Notes under the pieces: generated by a model | Databases searched by the model: none | The model's input: only the letters and a program-made list of their open reading frames with translations | Told to the model about the DNA's origin: nothing | Shown: positions 36,450-44,562 of the stretch, piece by piece | Numbering within the stretch: position 1 is the stretch's first letter | How the letters are laid out: each line of letters opens with the position of its first letter | Assembly (NCBI GenBank): GCA_937922675.1 | Contig: CALAJN010000007.1 | Span: forward strand, 165,584-229,583 | Reading direction: 5' to 3' | DNA: 64,000 nucleotides | Origin: an uncultured Granulosicoccaceae bacterium | Lineage (GTDB): Bacteria; Pseudomonadota; Gammaproteobacteria; Granulosicoccales; Granulosicoccaceae | Position numbers and translations under genes: made by a program

Positions 36450-37190
36450 ATGCCCACTGGTCTGCACGTCGCTGTTGTCGGCGCCTCAGGGGGTATCGGG
36501 CGCGCACTGCTTGTGCACCTGCTGGGCCGCGATGCGGTTGCTCGGGTGTACGCGACTACCTATAGCCGAGCCTTGCAGCGTGATGCAAGCGCCGGACGTG
36601 TCGATGAAAGTCGACTGCGCACAGCGGTGGTCGATGCCAGCGACGAGCACGCGGTGCAGATGTGGCTGGGAGGGATAGAGAAGCTCGACTGGTTGATCAA
36701 CGCAGTGGGGCTCCTGCATACCGACACACACCAGCCTGAGAAATCGATTCGACAATTTGATCCCGAGCATTTTCAGACCAACATGTCAATCAACACCTTG
36801 CCCAGCCTGCTGCTTGCAAAGCATGGCGAGCAATTGTTGAAACAAAGCGAGGCCGGTGTGTTTGCCACCTTGTCGGCGCGTGTTGGCAGCATCGAGGACA
36901 ATCGGCTTGGCGGGTGGGTCAGTTATCGCGCATCCAAGGCGGCGCTGAACATGGCACTCAAGTGCCTCGCCATTGAATGGCAGCGATCCGCCAAGAGTCT
37001 ACGTGTGCTCTCCTTGCACCCCGGCACCACCGATACCGCCTTGTCCGCCCCGTTTCAATCCGGTGTGCCGGAAGGCAAGCTGTTCTCGCCTGAGAAGACA
37101 GCGGATTTGCTGCTGACACAAATCGAACAGGCGCACGCGCATCCCTCAGGGCGCTTTATTGACTATGCCGGTGAGCCCATTCCCTGGTAG
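36450..37190 (+). CDS. Short-chain dehydrogenase/reductase (C-factor/YciK-like)
   Basis: 246 residues. Classical SDR features: the cofactor loop VAVVGASGGIGRALLVHLL, NAVG after beta-4 (DWLINAVGLLHT), Ser in TLSARVGSIEDN, and the catalytic pair in SYRASKAALNMALK. LSLHPGTTDTALSAPF follows, as in cell-cell signalling C-factor-like SDRs that act on small carbonyls. The substrate is unknown. It probably shares a transcript with the IalB-like gene and is convergent with ttcA. Confidence 0.9.
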   Translation: MPTGLHVAVVGASGGIGRALLVHLLGRDAVARVYATTYSRALQRDASAGRVDESRLRTAVVDASDEHAVQMWLGGIEKLDWLINAVGLLHTDTHQPEKSIRQFDPEHFQTNMSINTLPSLLLAKHGEQLLKQSEAGVFATLSARVGSIEDNRLGGWVSYRASKAALNMALKCLAIEWQRSAKSLRVLSLHPGTTDTALSAPFQSGVPEGKLFSPEKTADLLLTQIEQAHAHPSGRFIDYAGEPIPW

Positions 37191-37207
37191 ACCAGCAACA
37201 GGCGGGC

Positions 37208-38092
37208 TCAGCTGCGACGCGTATTCGCGTCAAAGTCGTAGAGCGTGCGATCAAGCAGGTGAGAGGGTGCTACCTGCCCAAGGGCTGTCAGCATCGACGC
37301 AATGCGCGACGGGTCTTCCCGCTCCCATTCGCTGAGCATCGCCTTCATCGCCTGGCGCTTGAGGTTTGGCTGTGAGCCACAGAGGTTGCAAGGGATGATC
37401 GGGTACGCAGCGGCTGTGGCGTGCGCTGCAATATCGTGCTCGCGGCAGTAGGCGAGGGGGCGAATCACCACGTGCTCGCCATCATCACTGGTCAACTTTG
37501 CTGGCATGGACTTGAGCGTGCCGCCATGAAAGAGATTGAGCAGCAGAGTCTCGAGCATATCGTCCGCGTGATGGCCGAGCGCGATCTTGTTAGCTCCTAA
37601 TTCGCTTGCTGTGCGATACAGAATGCCGCGTCGTAAACGGGAACACAGACCGCAGGTGGTGCGGCCCTCGGGCACTTTTTGCTTGACAATAGCGTAGGTA
37701 TCTTCCTGAACAATGCGGTAGTTCACAGAGCGCCTGTCCAGCCACGCGGGCAGCACATGCTCGGGAAACCCGGGCTGCTTTTGATCCAGATTCACCGCGA
37801 TCAATTCAAAGCGGATCGGGGCGACACGTTGCAGGTGTTGCAAAAGATCGAGCAAGGTGTAGCTGTCCTTGCCGCCAGACAGGCACACCATCAACAGGTC
37901 GCCGTCGGCAATCATGTTGAAGTCCACCACCGCGCGCCCGATGTCGCGCTTCAAGCGCTTGAGTACGGCAGAGCCGTTGCGCCGCCATGGTGCTGGCGGC
38001 GGCACGAAGACAGGCTGTGGCACGCCAGGCAGGTCTGCCTGCAGGTCTGCCTGCACGTCGGAATGTAGGGTAGGGGAGCTCACGGGGCTCAA
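37208..38092 (-). CDS. ttcA: tRNA 2-thiocytidine(32) synthetase
   Basis: 294 residues. PP-loop ATPase motif in [18 protein letters not shown], with the iron-sulfur CxxC in [14 protein letters not shown] and the later Cys pair in [10 protein letters not shown], as in Ttc[20 protein letters not shown] confirms the family. It makes 2-thiocytidine at position 32 of some tRNAs. No ATG is available before the conserved core. TTG 38092 or GTG 38083 are the candidate starts. The variable N-terminus contains a 12-nt tandem duplication (38029-38052) encoding QADL twice. Confidence 0.94.
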   Translation of the reverse strand: MSPVSSPTLHSDVQADLQADLPGVPQPVFVPPPAPWRRNGSAVLKRLKRDIGRAVVDFNMIADGDLLMVCLSGGKDSYTLLDLLQHLQRVAPIRFELIAVNLDQKQPGFPEHVLPAWLDRRSVNYRIVQEDTYAIVKQKVPEGRTTCGLCSRLRRGILYRTASELGANKIALGHHADDMLETLLLNLFHGGTLKSMPAKLTSDDGEHVVIRPLAYCREHDIAAHATAAAYPIIPCNLCGSQPNLKRQAMKAMLSEWEREDPSRIASMLTALGQVAPSHLLDRTLYDFDANTRRS

Positions 38093-38123
38093 GGTTACAG
38101 CAGCGCAGCACTAATCGCCTCTC

Positions 38124-39182
38124 TCAGGGGTAGCGATTGAGTGGCTCTTGGATGCCCAGCCACCGTTGTTCACGGTTGGATGCGTACACCAGAGACTCCA
38201 GCCGGCGGTTAACCAGGTAGTCGTCCACGCGGTTGGCAAGCTCTGTTCCGTCCGTGATGTGCGAGACGATGTGCTGGCAACACCGGTACACACAGTCCCC
38301 ACCGAACTCGATGTCGTCAAACTGGTACTCATGAATGACCGCATCCTGATCGCCATGCGCACGCACCCGTATCTGGCCGCTGCCATCAAGGTCTAGTGTT
38401 GCATCGCTGCCTTCAATGGTCATCTCTCCCATGACGCGCCTTGGATTATCAGTCTTGTGATCCACCAGGCGATTGGCGTTAAGCAGTCCACGCGCACCAT
38501 TGGCAAACTCGAACATCACCATACCGGCATCTTCGCCGGCAATAGTCGTGTTGAGTCTCGATAGCCGGGCAAACAAACCGTCAACTTCACCCATCAAGTG
38601 ACGAAACAGGTCAATGAAGTGCACGCCGGTTTCGCGGATCAGAAATTGCGGTTGTTCGCGAAAGTAGGCCTGACGCTCACGGTAGGCCTCTGGTCCCTGG
38701 CCATCGCCCGGGCGAAGGTTGAAGCGAATCTCATACGGAGTTCCGAGCACACCGGTAGCAATCAGCGCAGTGATTTCCTGATACCAGGGCTGAAAGCGAA
38801 AGTTCTCGTGCACGATCACAGTAGTGCCAGAGTTGGTAATTTCAGTGGCCAGGCTTTCGGCCTGCGCCAGGTCATGGCAAAAGGGTTTTTGGCATATCAC
38901 CCACGGCACACCTGAAATCACGCACTCGCGTATCAATTGCGCATGAGTCTCCGGTGGCGTCACGATGTCGACAATATCGGGGCGTGTGTGGGAGGCGAGT
39001 GCCAACAGTGAATCATGGGCTGAGGCGATGCCGTGTTGCTCGGCAAATTCATTGACAGCGCGGGCATCAGGGCCTGCCACACCGCACAGCTCTACCCCCT
39101 CAAGTCGTTGCCAGGCGCGTGCGTGATAGGCACCGAAGTAGCCATGCCCGACAAGTCCGACGTTCAGATCCCTTGTACTCAT
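38124..39182 (-). CDS. Gfo/Idh/MocA family oxidoreductase
   Basis: 352 residues. The N-terminal Rossmann motif is VGLVGHGYFGAYHARAW. The family EKP-type motif appears as VICQKPFCHD, with the catalytic His region in ETGVHFIDLFRHLMG. Members oxidise or reduce the hydroxyls of sugars, inositols and related polyols with NAD(P). It lies 11 nt downstream of the LeuB-like dehydrogenase and belongs to the minus-strand SMP-30 / LeuB-like / Gfo set. That set resembles a sugar-acid or polyol catabolic operon. No transporter or regulator is adjacent, so the substrate cannot be named. Confidence 0.88.
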   Translation of the reverse strand: MSTRDLNVGLVGHGYFGAYHARAWQRLEGVELCGVAGPDARAVNEFAEQHGIASAHDSLLALASHTRPDIVDIVTPPETHAQLIRECVISGVPWVICQKPFCHDLAQAESLATEITNSGTTVIVHENFRFQPWYQEITALIATGVLGTPYEIRFNLRPGDGQGPEAYRERQAYFREQPQFLIRETGVHFIDLFRHLMGEVDGLFARLSRLNTTIAGEDAGMVMFEFANGARGLLNANRLVDHKTDNPRRVMGEMTIEGSDATLDLDGSGQIRVRAHGDQDAVIHEYQFDDIEFGGDCVYRCCQHIVSHITDGTELANRVDDYLVNRRLESLVYASNREQRWLGIQEPLNRYP

Positions 39183-39193
39183 GTCGCAGCTCT

Positions 39194-40387
39194 TCAGCTT
39201 GGCTCTTCAAGGGCGGCGCGCACCGCGTTTGTAACTTCATGGGTACCGGCCTTGCCACCACGTTCCACGGTTATCAGATTACCGCTGCAAAACGCCTGAT
39301 CAACAGCCGCGCGCAGTTTTGAGGCAGCTTTGCGTGCCGCGGGACAGTGATGCCGCTCGCCGAGCCAGTCCATCATCATGGCGGCGGACAAGAACATCGC
39401 CGTCGGGTTTGCCAGGCCCTTGCCGGCAATATCAGGTGCACTACCGTGACAAGGCTGGAATACGGCATGTGTGTCCCCGATGTCGGCAGAGGGCGCATAG
39501 CCCATACCACCGATCAGCGCAGCACCCAGATCCGACAGGATGTCTCCAAAGATGTTTTCCGTGACCATCACGTCGTAGTCCCAGGGGCGCGTCACCAGAT
39601 TTAGAGACATGATGTCGACATAGGCTGCGTCTGCGCTCAGATCAAATTCGTCGGCCACTTCAAAAAAAATCTTGCGAAAAAAGGCGAAGGCACCAAACAC
39701 ATTGGCCTTGTCGATACAGGTGATGCGCGGCGCAGTCGTCATATAGGCATCCTCCGACATCGCGACTTCCGGTTGCGCTCGAGTGAGCCGCCGGTCATGG
39801 GGTGAGTCAGCACTCATCGCAGGGTCTACCCGAGCGCGACGATCACGTGCGCGCTGCAGCGCCAGTAGGCAACTGGTGGCAAACAACTTTTCTGACACCT
39901 CACGGGTGATCACCAACGTCTCACGCGCCTCGCGATCTGCGACCAAGGTGCCGGGAGCCTGTGGTGCAAACAAGCCTTCGGTGGACTCTCGCACCAGTAC
40001 AAAATCGATGTTCTGTGCGCGCGGATCAGCCAGCGGGCCAGGTACACCCGGGATACTCCTGACCGGCCGCAGCCCTGCATACAGACCGAGCTCAAAGCGC
40101 AGGTCCAGCTGCGGCGATATCTCGGTGCCGTCCGGATAGCGGATCGCAGGGTCCCCCATGGCCGCCAATAGAATCGCATCGCTCTTGCGAGCTTCGGCCA
40201 TTGAGCTTGCGGGCAGTGCCTCGCCCGTGTTTTGCCAACAAGCAGCCCCTGCGGGCAGCTGAGCGACGTCAACAGCCACGCCACCTGCACGCTCGCACGC
40301 AAGCTGCAGCAACTCAAGAGCCGGAGACATGATCTCCTCACCGATACCATCGCCGGGGAATACTGCGATGGAGAAACGTCGAGTCAT
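39194..40387 (-). CDS. Isocitrate/isopropylmalate dehydrogenase family protein (LeuB-like)
   Basis: 397 residues from ATG 40387. Beta-decarboxylating dehydrogenase features: IAVFPGDGIGEEIMSPAL, LRPVRSIPGV, VLVRESTEGLF, CIDKANVFGAF, and the metal-binding Asp region ENIFGDILSDLGAALIGGMG with FQPCHGSAPDIAGKGLANP. It carries an extra ~35 residues at about 184-219, between the Arg-rich helix and CIDKANVF, compared with LeuB. Its place between Gfo/Idh/MocA and SMP-30 genes makes a tartrate- or 3-alkylmalate-type catabolic dehydrogenase more likely than true leucine synthesis. Confidence 0.88.
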   Translation of the reverse strand: MTRRFSIAVFPGDGIGEEIMSPALELLQLACERAGGVAVDVAQLPAGAACWQNTGEALPASSMAEARKSDAILLAAMGDPAIRYPDGTEISPQLDLRFELGLYAGLRPVRSIPGVPGPLADPRAQNIDFVLVRESTEGLFAPQAPGTLVADREARETLVITREVSEKLFATSCLLALQRARDRRARVDPAMSADSPHDRRLTRAQPEVAMSEDAYMTTAPRITCIDKANVFGAFAFFRKIFFEVADEFDLSADAAYVDIMSLNLVTRPWDYDVMVTENIFGDILSDLGAALIGGMGYAPSADIGDTHAVFQPCHGSAPDIAGKGLANPTAMFLSAAMMMDWLGERHHCPAARKAASKLRAAVDQAFCSGNLITVERGGKAGTHEVTNAVRAALEEPS

Positions 40388-40422
40388 AATCAAGTGCCGT
40401 GGTCAGGTGAGGGCGTTCGGGG

Positions 40423-41463
40423 TCAACAGGATGAGTTCAATAGCTCAAGCCAGGGATCAATCGGCGCATTCCAGTGAACAGGCACAGCGCCTGCAACGCT
40501 TGATCGGAACACCGGTAGCCTATCGCCCAGCAGGTTACCGAGCCAGATATCGCGAAGGTCTGGCCCGCCGAATGCCAAATTCGACACATTTTTAAGCGTT
40601 TTTCCAGCGGCCTTGTCCAGATGTGCGCGGCCGAGCGAATCACTATTCCAGGCCTGCTCTGCCCAGGCCACGTGCTCAGGGTCACTGTCTTCGAACAATA
40701 CGGCGACAGAGCCACTCGACTTCACATGCAGGACGCGATTACTGACAATGCTGGTCACCCACAGTCCGCCATTGGCATCCCGTGCCAGGCCATCCGGATA
40801 GGTACCCTCGCCAAAGTGAGCGTGCACTCGTCCGTTAACCAGACTACCGTCCGGCTCAAGATCAAACACACTCAGGCGCCTGGTGAAGGTCTCGTTGACA
40901 TAGACCTTGCCAGCATGCTCGTCGATGACGCACTCATTGGTGTATCCGAGACCGTCGGCGACGATCCGTGCGTTGCTCTCGCCTGGCTCTGCCACAGCGA
41001 TAAAGCCCGATGCTGCGCCCTTGCGATAGTCACGAGCGCGGGGTGTGAGGCGGGTGCTGACCGTAATCCAGAGGCGCCCTGCGGTGTCGGTGACCACAAA
41101 ATTGGCTGGCGGCATGGGCTCGCCATCCACGGTATCCACGATCACCTCCGTCTCGCCGTCTGCTGACAGCGCTATGACGGCCCCATGCGTGTCACCCAGA
41201 TGCGCCATTAGCAGGCGACCCTCCGAATTCAGAGCGATGCCATTGGGACGCAGCGCCTCATCGAAGACGGTCTGCCCGGAGGCTGCCAGCACGTGGCGGG
41301 TGTATGACTCACCGACGCGTGAGCCACTGAACAGGCTGATCCCTCCGTTGCCACGCCAACAGGGAGTAAAGATCAGGCCGCTGGCGTGCGCTAACGCACA
41401 TTCCGGGCGATCGAGATCAAAACCCTGCTGGCCGCGCGCGACGAGCTCTGGCGTATTCGACAT
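40423..41463 (-). CDS. SMP-30/gluconolactonase/LRE family protein
   Basis: 346 residues from ATG 41463; in-frame starts further upstream are possible. The six-bladed propeller signature is visible as RPNGIALNSEGRLLMAHLGDT, GLGYTNECVIDEHAGKVYVNE and DGLARDANGGLWVTSIVSNR, the last containing the metal-site Asp. This family hydrolyses sugar lactones. With the next two genes it forms a minus-strand set suited to oxidising and opening a sugar or sugar acid. Divergent from the aminotransferase gene, with 177 nt between. Confidence 0.85.
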   Translation of the reverse strand: MSNTPELVARGQQGFDLDRPECALAHASGLIFTPCWRGNGGISLFSGSRVGESYTRHVLAASGQTVFDEALRPNGIALNSEGRLLMAHLGDTHGAVIALSADGETEVIVDTVDGEPMPPANFVVTDTAGRLWITVSTRLTPRARDYRKGAASGFIAVAEPGESNARIVADGLGYTNECVIDEHAGKVYVNETFTRRLSVFDLEPDGSLVNGRVHAHFGEGTYPDGLARDANGGLWVTSIVSNRVLHVKSSGSVAVLFEDSDPEHVAWAEQAWNSDSLGRAHLDKAAGKTLKNVSNLAFGGPDLRDIWLGNLLGDRLPVFRSSVAGAVPVHWNAPIDPWLELLNSSC

Positions 41464-41640
41464 GATAGGCAGCATATCCTGATGATCGACTGGCACAACA
41501 GCTCGACTTGGACTGGCTCTGGTTGCAACAGGTGCCCGTCCCCCATAGTCTGGCGCTAGATCCTGACAGTACTGTCATAAAACAATATCCACTTCCGGGT
41601 CGACCGGCACCACAAGCGACAACGCCGAGGCAACAGCACT

Positions 41641-43020
41641 ATGAACATGCCCACCGCTCCGACTGATTTCAACGAGCTCGTCGAGCTTGACCGCCGGCAC
41701 GTCTGGCATCACCTCACCCACCACAAACCGCTGGAAGAGAAGGACCCGTTGGTGATCACGCGCGGCGACGGTATGCGCATCTGGGATCAGAACGGCAAGG
41801 AACACCTGGATGCGGTCTCCGGTGCCGTCTGGACTGTCAACCTCGGCTATGGGCAGACGCGTATCGCCGACGCAGTGCGTGACCAGCTGATGGAGATGTG
41901 TTACTTCGCGGGCTCTGCCGGCAACTTGCCCGGCATTCGATATGCCGAGCGACTGACCGCAAAGATGCCCGGGCTGAGCCGTGTCTATTACTGCAATTCC
42001 GGCACAGAAGCCAATGAAAAGGGCTTCAAGATGGTGCGCCAGATTGCGGCCAAGGACGGAGGGCGCAAGCACAAGATCCTCTATCGTGACCGCGACTATC
42101 ACGGCTCCAGCATCGCAACGTTATCTGCCTGTGGTCAGGGCGAGCGCAAGGCACAGTACGGACCGTTTGTTCCGGGATTTGTAGAGGTGCCGCATGTATC
42201 GCGATACCACAGCGAGCTTGGCGATGATCCTGATTTTGGTGTCAAGGCTGCGCGTGAGATCGAGCGCATCATCGAGCGAGAAGACCCGGATACCGTCGGC
42301 TCCATCTGCCTTGAGCCGATCACCGCCGGGGGCGGTGCCATCTTGCCTCCGGAAGGCTACTTTGAGACCGTTCAGGAAATCTGCCGCAAGCACGGTGTGT
42401 TGCTGCACATTGATGAAGTGGTCTGCGGCATCGGGCGCACCGGCACGTGGTTTGGCTACCAGCACTACGGTATCCAGCCGGACATCGTCACCATGGCCAA
42501 GGGCGTGGCGTCGGGTTATGCCGCCATCGCCGTCACCGCTACCACCGAGGACGTATTCAATCGCTTCAAGGATGACGATGATCCCATGGGCTACTTTCGC
42601 GATATCAGCACCTTTGGAGGCTGTGCGGCTGGGCCAGCCGCGGCGCTTGCCACGATGGACATCATCGAAGAGCAGAACCTTCTCGAGAACGTCACCGAAA
42701 TGGGTGAGTACATGATGGAGAAGCTGCGCGGGCTGCAAAACAAGCACGAGATCATTGGCGACGTGCGCGGCAAGGGCCTGTTTGCCGGCATCGAGCTGGT
42801 GCTGGATCGCAAGAGCCGCAAGCCTGTGCATGAGGGCGTGCCGATCCGTATCGCGGCTGACTGCATGGACCACGGTGTGGTTATCGGTCGCACCAATCGC
42901 AGCATTACCGGCGGCATGAACAATGTGTTGCTGCTGTCACCGGCACTGATTGCGGGGCAGAGCGAGATTGACGAGATTGTCGAGGCTGTTGATGCGGCGC
43001 TGGGGCGGGTTGTCATGTAG
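41641..43020 (+). CDS. tpa: Class III aminotransferase, taurine-pyruvate aminotransferase-like
   Basis: 459 residues. A long N-terminal match to Tpa (DRRHVWHHLTHHKPLEEKDP, HLDAVSGAVWTVNLGYG, CNSGTEANEKGFKMVRQIA) is backed by the PLP-lysine motif DIVTMAKGVASGYAAIAVT and DEVVCGIGRTGTWFGYQHYG. Tpa moves the amino group of taurine to pyruvate, giving sulfoacetaldehyde and alanine. The usual downstream gene xsc is absent from the window, so either xsc is elsewhere or this copy uses another omega-amino acid. Family assignment is firm; the substrate is inferred from recalled similarity. Confidence 0.8.
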   Translation: MNMPTAPTDFNELVELDRRHVWHHLTHHKPLEEKDPLVITRGDGMRIWDQNGKEHLDAVSGAVWTVNLGYGQTRIADAVRDQLMEMCYFAGSAGNLPGIRYAERLTAKMPGLSRVYYCNSGTEANEKGFKMVRQIAAKDGGRKHKILYRDRDYHGSSIATLSACGQGERKAQYGPFVPGFVEVPHVSRYHSELGDDPDFGVKAAREIERIIEREDPDTVGSICLEPITAGGGAILPPEGYFETVQEICRKHGVLLHIDEVVCGIGRTGTWFGYQHYGIQPDIVTMAKGVASGYAAIAVTATTEDVFNRFKDDDDPMGYFRDISTFGGCAAGPAAALATMDIIEEQNLLENVTEMGEYMMEKLRGLQNKHEIIGDVRGKGLFAGIELVLDRKSRKPVHEGVPIRIAADCMDHGVVIGRTNRSITGGMNNVLLLSPALIAGQSEIDEIVEAVDAALGRVVM

Positions 43021-43038
43021 GTCGAATGGAAGTTTGTA

Positions 43039-44478
43039 GTGTCGCCCATCGATCAAAGCCGGTTTGTACCCGTCGTGCTGGCGGGCGGCTCAGGCACGCG
43101 TCTGTGGCCGCTGTCGCGTTCTGAGTATCCCAAGCAGTTTCTGACCTTGGGCAGCGATGCCAGCTTGCTCCAACAGACTGTCAAGCGGGCGCGCACGTGC
43201 GGAGGGTCCACACCCTTGGTAGTGGCGTCCGAGCCACATCGATTTCTGGTCGCCGAGCAACTCGCAGCGATGGGCGAGGGAGAGGCAACGATTCTCCTTG
43301 AGCCTGCAGCGCGTAACACGGCACCGGCAATTGCCGCTGCCGCTCACTACCTCGCGCGACATGACCCGGACGAGGTCATGCTGGTGATGCCGGCAGATCA
43401 CCGTATTGAAGACGAGTCGGCCTTTGCCACAGCAGTGGCCACAGCCGTTTCCGAGGCCAGGCAAGGACGTATCGTGCTGCTTGGAATCACACCAACCCGA
43501 CCCGATACAGGCTATGGATATATCTCTGCATCAGCGCTGTCATCGGCATCGGCAAGCACCGGCATCCTCGGTATCGATGCGTTTATTGAAAAACCGGATG
43601 CTGAACGTGCGGCCGCGCTGATTGAGGCCGGTGACTGCTTCTGGAACAGCGGTATGTTCCTGTTCACGCCAAGGACGTTTACGGACGCACTTGCCAGACT
43701 CGAGCCTCAGATGCACGCATCCACCCAAGCGGCTGTCAGCAACGCGCGTGAGGATCTCGATTTTCTCAGACTGGAGGCCTCAGCTTTTGAGAAGTGCCGC
43801 TCGGTTGCGGTCGATGTAGCGGTGATGGAGCAGGTAAGCGGCGCTCGACTCGTTCCGTTCTCGGGCGGCTGGTCCGATATTGGTAGTTGGGACGCCTTGC
43901 ATGCGGTAACCGCTCAAGATGACAGCGGGAATGCAGTCATGGGTGATGTGAAATTACACAATTCACGTGACTGCTATGTGCGCAGTGAGTCGCGTCTGGT
44001 GGTTGGCTCCGGTCTTGAAAACCTCATCGTTATCGAGACGTCGGACGTGGTGTTGGTAGTGCAGCGCGATCACGCTCAGAGTCTAAAGCAAGCCTTGACC
44101 AGTCTTGCCGAGCAACAACGGGTGGAGCTGTCATCGCACACCACCTGTTATCGACCGTGGGGCCACTATGAGTCCTTGAAGGTGGACGGACGATTTCAGG
44201 TCAAGCGTATTACCGTCAAGCCTGGTGCCAGCCTGTCATTGCAAAAGCACTTTCACCGCTCCGAGCACTGGGTGGTGGTCAAGGGCACAGCCGAGGTCAC
44301 TGTGGACGACTCAATTACCATGCTCGGCGAAAATGAATCGATCTATGTGCCGTTGGGCTCTGTACACCGCATGAGCAATCCTGGCCGAATCCCGCTCGAG
44401 ATTATCGAGGTGCAGACAGGTAGTTATCTCGGCGAGGATGACATCGTCAGACTCGGTGACGAGTACGGGCGGGGCTGA
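43039..44478 (+). CDS. manC: Mannose-1-phosphate guanylyltransferase/mannose-6-phosphate isomerase
   Basis: 479 residues, the normal length of the bifunctional type II enzyme. The nucleotidyltransferase signature is VVLAGGSGTRLWPLSRSEYP, with the catalytic FIEKPD later. The C-terminal cupin carries the isomerase motif KHFHRSEHWVVVKGTAEV. It makes GDP-mannose, the precursor of GDP-fucose, alginate and O-antigen sugars. GTG start with GGAAG 7 nt upstream; 18 nt after the aminotransferase stop, yet functionally unrelated to it. It fits the polysaccharide theme of the window. Confidence 0.96.
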   Translation: MSPIDQSRFVPVVLAGGSGTRLWPLSRSEYPKQFLTLGSDASLLQQTVKRARTCGGSTPLVVASEPHRFLVAEQLAAMGEGEATILLEPAARNTAPAIAAAAHYLARHDPDEVMLVMPADHRIEDESAFATAVATAVSEARQGRIVLLGITPTRPDTGYGYISASALSSASASTGILGIDAFIEKPDAERAAALIEAGDCFWNSGMFLFTPRTFTDALARLEPQMHASTQAAVSNAREDLDFLRLEASAFEKCRSVAVDVAVMEQVSGARLVPFSGGWSDIGSWDALHAVTAQDDSGNAVMGDVKLHNSRDCYVRSESRLVVGSGLENLIVIETSDVVLVVQRDHAQSLKQALTSLAEQQRVELSSHTTCYRPWGHYESLKVDGRFQVKRITVKPGASLSLQKHFHRSEHWVVVKGTAEVTVDDSITMLGENESIYVPLGSVHRMSNPGRIPLEIIEVQTGSYLGEDDIVRLGDEYGRG

Positions 44479-44512
44479 TCTGGCAACCGTAAGTCAGGTC
44501 ACTCGCAAAACG

Positions 44513-44552
44513 ACTGTCGGTGGCGACGTAGATGCGCGCCGCCACCGACAGT
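44513..44552. terminator. Bidirectional hairpin terminator between manC and the Ala-rich gene
   Basis: A perfect 13-bp inverted repeat (ACTGTCGGTGGCG / CGCCACCGACAGT) with a 14-nt loop lies between two convergent genes, 34 nt past the manC stop and 10 nt past the stop of the Ala-rich gene. There is no clear U-tract on either side. Confidence 0.75.
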
Positions 44553-44562
44553 AGGGACCTTC

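Noticed and set aside
38029..38052. 12-nt tandem duplication in ttcA considered as a regulatory repeat
   Set aside because: It lies in the variable N-terminal coding part and simply repeats four codons (QADL).
44500..44560. Stem-loop considered as a tRNA or small RNA
   Set aside because: A single simple 13-bp stem between convergent stops fits a terminator. No cloverleaf arms or CCA are present.
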